8,679 nucleotides of DNA, from contig JBDROH010000006.1 of the NCBI GenBank assembly GCA_043810285.1, forward strand, positions 1 to 8,679, read 5' to 3'. The notes under the pieces were generated by a model. The model was given only the letters and a program-made list of their open reading frames with translations. It made no database searches and had not been told where the DNA came from. Source of the stretch: JAGVXH01 sp043810285 (GTDB lineage Archaea > Nanobdellota > Nanobdellia > Pacearchaeales > GW2011-AR1). Within the stretch, counting starts at the first letter, position 1; every line of letters starts with the position of its first letter. A program made the position numbers and the translations under genes. Positions 6,240 through 8,679 of this stretch are shown here, piece by piece.

Positions 6240-6890
6240 TCAATTAAGAAATTTTTCTATCGATGCAACATTATCCAGACCATACAGTATCTGGTTATTA
6301 TTAATTATTAATGCAGGGAATTGTGTGATACTATGTTCATTGATTAACAGATTCAATGAAGTTAGATTCTGATCTGCGGCTATGGGGAGAAGCAAGATAT
6401 CATCATTTCCCATTTTTACATCAATTATAATTTTTGACCAAACATTTTGAGTAGCCTTTTTTGTTATATTCTCTGATTCGTATTCGTAAAGATAAACTAG
6501 AAGGTTGTAGTTATTACATCTCTCTAAAGAATTTTGGTTACTCGTCCAAAGAAGCGTCCTTAGAAGGTCATATTTTTTATGAAGGAGAATCATATTATCA
6601 GTTAATTTCCCGGAGTCCTCATATTCTTCAAGAAGTTTCGCTTCAGTATAAATCCTATCTGCAAAATTTATATTACCTTGCTTTATTGAGTCACAATCGA
6701 AATCAAATTCTTCGGTCAGTCTTGATACAGCCATTGCATCTGTAAGACTTATTTCCGATTGTAAATACAAATTACTTATTTTACTTGAATTACTTGTTTC
6801 AATTAACATCCCTAAAAATAGACCCATTAGAAAAATTACTATTGTGATGACAAGGGCTTCCCAAAAGACATGTTTTTTACTTTTTAACAT
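6240..6890 (-). CDS. Membrane-anchored protein of unknown function with thioredoxin-fold-like C-terminus
   Basis: I recognise no named family, though it resembles hypothetical proteins I recall from DPANN archaea. I place the start at the ATG at 6890, one base after the stop of the glycosyltransferase gene (TAA-A-ATG). A longer frame opens at 6935 but would overlap that gene by 44 bases. The 216-aa product has one N-terminal membrane segment (about 9-30) after a short basic stretch, so the rest probably faces outward. A helical region (about 35-115) carries Cys66 and Cys125, the only cysteines. From about 129 the pattern is strand (LLVYLYEYES), helix, strand (ILLLPIAAD), helix, then ITQFPALIINNNQIL and a final helix. 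This suits a thioredoxin-like fold with a cis-proline at Pro192. The CXXC active site is absent, so thiol oxidoreductase activity is unlikely. A structural or binding role is an inference. No Shine-Dalgarno sequence is seen; it is probably co-transcribed with the genes upstream. Confidence 0.75.
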   Translation of the reverse strand: MLKSKKHVFWEALVITIVIFLMGLFLGMLIETSNSSKISNLYLQSEISLTDAMAVSRLTEEFDFDCDSIKQGNINFADRIYTEAKLLEEYEDSGKLTDNMILLHKKYDLLRTLLWTSNQNSLERCNNYNLLVYLYEYESENITKKATQNVWSKIIIDVKMGNDDILLLPIAADQNLTSLNLLINEHSITQFPALIINNNQILYGLDNVASIEKFLN

Positions 6891-6891
6891 T

Positions 6892-8124
6892 TTACCAAGT
6901 ATTGTAGCCACGGAAGTATTTGTAGAATGACACAATTAGCAACGGTGGATACATGAGTAAATAGAAAAAAGAGTATATAAAGATGTCGCGGAAAGGATGA
7001 CCGGTTAATCTTCCTTGTTCTTTTGAGTAATACAATGCAGTGAGAGTATAAAGCAACCCTAGTGAAAAAAGGCACATACCAAAGATAAATAATATGTTTG
7101 GATTAAGATTAAAATCATTCATTGAAACCAATGCAACTTGGGCGGCTACAGAATATTTAGCTACGAGAAATTTCATCAGAATATAATTTGTTAGACGATA
7201 TCCAAGAAAGAATAGACCAGTTATTCCTATGAACCAAGAAAATATAAATAAAGGCATTATGAAAAGTCCGAGCATTCCGCATTGAAAGAATTTTCCCCGA
7301 TACTTTGCAACTGTTTGGATTCCACCGACGTTCCACCGAATTCTTTGTTTGAACCAAGTTTTGACAGTTGTTGGAGGAGAAGAGCGGACTATTGAAGGAA
7401 TAGACATCTGAACCTTCCAACCCTTCGAAACAAAGTGCCAAGTTATCTCAATATCCTCAGTTAAATTTTTCATATCAAAGCCTCCAACTTGGTCGAAAGC
7501 CTTTTTTCGGTAAATACTCAATGGCCCATTAGTTACATAAATCGAATCTAAGAACCCTAAAAGTTTTCTTGTAAATGCAATTATTTTATATTCTATTGCC
7601 TGTATTCTCGTTAAATAATTTTTAGGATTATCAACAAAAACTCGGGAGGTTACGGCACCCATATTTGAATCATTGAAATGTCCAATCATTTTTGAGATAG
7701 CATCCCTATTAGGTATTGAATCGGCATCGCTGAATCCGATTAATTCTGTTTTCACAAACTTTGCTCCATAATTTTTTGGACCTGCTGCTCGCCCAGTATT
7801 CTCTGGAGTTCGAAGAGCCATAACTCTTGGATGCTTTATTGCATATTGTTTTATTATTTCATACGAGTTATCAGTACTACAATCATCTACTACAATTATT
7901 TTTTTTAAGCCTGAATAATCTGAAGCCAAAAATGCTTCAATATTTTTACCGATACTCTCTGATTCGTTGTAACAAGGGATTACGATAGATACTGAACGAA
8001 TTTTGTCTGGTCTAACCGTCTCATAGATTTGTTTTCGATTCTGCATATAGACTAAGATATATATTGATAAAAAATAAAATGCTATAAATGTGTAGACTAA
8101 GTAGAGAATAGTTAGCCATTCCAT
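6892..8124 (-). CDS. Membrane GT2-family processive-type glycosyltransferase
   Basis: This integral membrane enzyme would transfer sugar from a nucleotide-sugar to a growing polysaccharide or lipid acceptor at the cytoplasmic face. Of the 410 residues, an N-terminal membrane segment lies at about 4-26 and the GT-A domain at about 43-270. All hallmarks of BcsA/hyaluronan-synthase/PgaC-like enzymes are present: VVDDCSTD with Asp80/Asp81 for the nucleotide, DAD (133-135) for metal binding, TED (222-224) as catalytic base, and QRIRW (260-264), the Q(R/Q)XRW motif of processive members. Three or so membrane segments follow (about 284-308, 343-365, 381-402). No PilZ domain is seen, so there is no sign of c-di-GMP control. 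Its ATG overlaps the scpB stop by one base (TAATG), pointing to co-transcription and coupled translation. Substrate and product cannot be read from the sequence. Cell-surface glycan synthesis is the likely role. Confidence 0.9.
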   Translation of the reverse strand: MEWLTILYLVYTFIAFYFLSIYILVYMQNRKQIYETVRPDKIRSVSIVIPCYNESESIGKNIEAFLASDYSGLKKIIVVDDCSTDNSYEIIKQYAIKHPRVMALRTPENTGRAAGPKNYGAKFVKTELIGFSDADSIPNRDAISKMIGHFNDSNMGAVTSRVFVDNPKNYLTRIQAIEYKIIAFTRKLLGFLDSIYVTNGPLSIYRKKAFDQVGGFDMKNLTEDIEITWHFVSKGWKVQMSIPSIVRSSPPTTVKTWFKQRIRWNVGGIQTVAKYRGKFFQCGMLGLFIMPLFIFSWFIGITGLFFLGYRLTNYILMKFLVAKYSVAAQVALVSMNDFNLNPNILFIFGMCLFSLGLLYTLTALYYSKEQGRLTGHPFRDIFIYSFFYLLMYPPLLIVSFYKYFRGYNTW

Positions 8125-8679
8125 TATTCGAATTTCCCTTCTTTATTTTCTTCAAGACTCTCAACTAACTTTTTCTCTATTGAAACATCTTTTTGGTGAA
8201 CATTAAAATATTCGTAAAATTCTTCAGAAAGTACGAGTTCCAGAGTGTGGCCAACGCGTTTTGCTTTTACTAACCCTATTTCTCTAAATTTTTTAATATG
8301 TTCATATGCTTTATTTCCTCGAATTTTGATTATTACTGATTGCTTAATTGGTTGTTTGTAAGCAATAACTGCAAGAGTTTCTTGTTCTGCTCTTGTAAAT
8401 TCTGCTGTGCCTGTTGCAAGCCGATTTATTAAAGAATGGTATTTTTCTGCAACATCCATTTTCCAGGTATTATTTCTTACAATCAGTCTTATTGCGCCGT
8501 TGGAGTATTTTTTTCCAAGTTTGTGAAGTATTTCTTTTAACATAATTGGATTTATATCTGTAAGGACAATTAAATCCTGGATATTAAGAAATTTTCCTGA
8601 AATAAAAAGAGCTGCTTCAACTTTTTCTTCTGTTTCTTTTTCATTATCCTCAAATTCATTTTCTATTTCTTCTGCTGTT
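8124..8679 (-). CDS. scpB: Segregation and condensation protein B (5' end outside window)
   Basis: ScpB dimers bind the kleisin ScpA and act with SMC in chromosome condensation and segregation. The frame stays open from the stop at 8124 to the right edge, giving 184 visible residues. The ATG at 8543 is therefore internal: upstream of it the frame encodes KVEAALFISGKFLNIQDLIV, the typical start of the first ScpB winged helix, preceded by a Glu/Asp-rich stretch. The second winged helix carries the family signature ETLAVIAYKQPIKQSVIIKIRG and ends near LSEEFYEYFNV, followed by a short charged tail. The true start lies past 8679. scpA is often the upstream neighbour but is not visible. Downstream, the stop codon overlaps the glycosyltransferase start by one base, so the two are almost certainly in one operon. 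Confidence 0.92.
   Translation of the reverse strand, partial: TAEEIENEFEDNEKETEEKVEAALFISGKFLNIQDLIVLTDINPIMLKEILHKLGKKYSNGAIRLIVRNNTWKMDVAEKYHSLINRLATGTAEFTRAEQETLAVIAYKQPIKQSVIIKIRGNKAYEHIKKFREIGLVKAKRVGHTLELVLSEEFYEYFNVHQKDVSIEKKLVESLEENKEGKFE

Noticed and set aside
6891..6935. Fifteen-residue N-terminal extension of the thioredoxin-like protein (ATG at 6935)
   Set aside because: It would overlap the glycosyltransferase end by 44 bases and place polar residues before the membrane segment. The ATG at 6890 gives the tight TAA-A-ATG junction and a usual basic lead-in to the helix.
8143..8150. Possible internal TATA-like element before the glycosyltransferase gene
   Set aside because: On the minus strand it reads as an A-rich stretch, not like the other boxes. 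The one-base stop/start overlap with scpB already explains expression by co-transcription.
8541..8543. ATG at 8543 as the start of scpB
   Set aside because: The upstream in-frame codons encode the conserved first half of the N-terminal ScpB winged helix and run open to the window edge.

Overview
The window comes from an AT-rich archaeal genome, most likely a small-genome DPANN lineage of the Woesearchaeota/Pacearchaeota type. The archaeal assignment rests on the gene content: a stand-alone Cbf5 pseudouridine synthase, a single MCM helicase, an RPA32-like single-stranded DNA-binding protein and an MBF1-like zinc-ribbon/HTH factor. It is supported by TATA boxes at an almost fixed distance from start codons. 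The narrower DPANN call rests on resemblance of the Cbf5, RPA-like, MBF1-like and thioredoxin-like proteins to proteins I recall from that group, and is an inference. No rRNA, tRNA or CRISPR array is visible.

Layout. Bases 1-469 hold the C-terminal part of an IS4-type transposase that enters from the left edge. Its stop codon lies in one arm of a perfect 14-bp inverted repeat. Four plus-strand genes follow: an MscS-type mechanosensitive channel (about 617-1687), cbf5 (1745-2587), mcm (2641-4680) and the RPA32-like protein (4726-5352). Each has its own TATA box. A short AT-rich convergent intergenic region (5353-5394) follows. The rest is on the minus strand: the MBF1-like gene (6186-5395) with its own promoter, and upstream of it a tightly packed cluster read as scpB (entering from the right edge, to 8124), a processive-type GT2 glycosyltransferase (8124-6892) and a membrane-anchored thioredoxin-fold-like protein of unknown function (6890-6240). 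No gene-free stretch exceeds 300 bases; the longest is about 147 bases between the transposase and the channel gene.

How the genes work together. MCM and the RPA-like protein act together in DNA replication (helicase and ssDNA binding), and cbf5 next to them serves RNA modification. This is a housekeeping information-processing block. ScpB is a chromosome-condensation (SMC-associated) subunit, transcriptionally linked here with two membrane/envelope genes whose connection to it is not obvious. I see no clear new defence or mobile system. The points most worth a second look are the rigid TATA-to-ATG spacing that implies leaderless mRNAs and corrects the channel gene's start, the unexplained CXXC-less thioredoxin-like protein in the scpB-GT2 cluster, and the matching winged-helix tails of MCM and the RPA-like protein.
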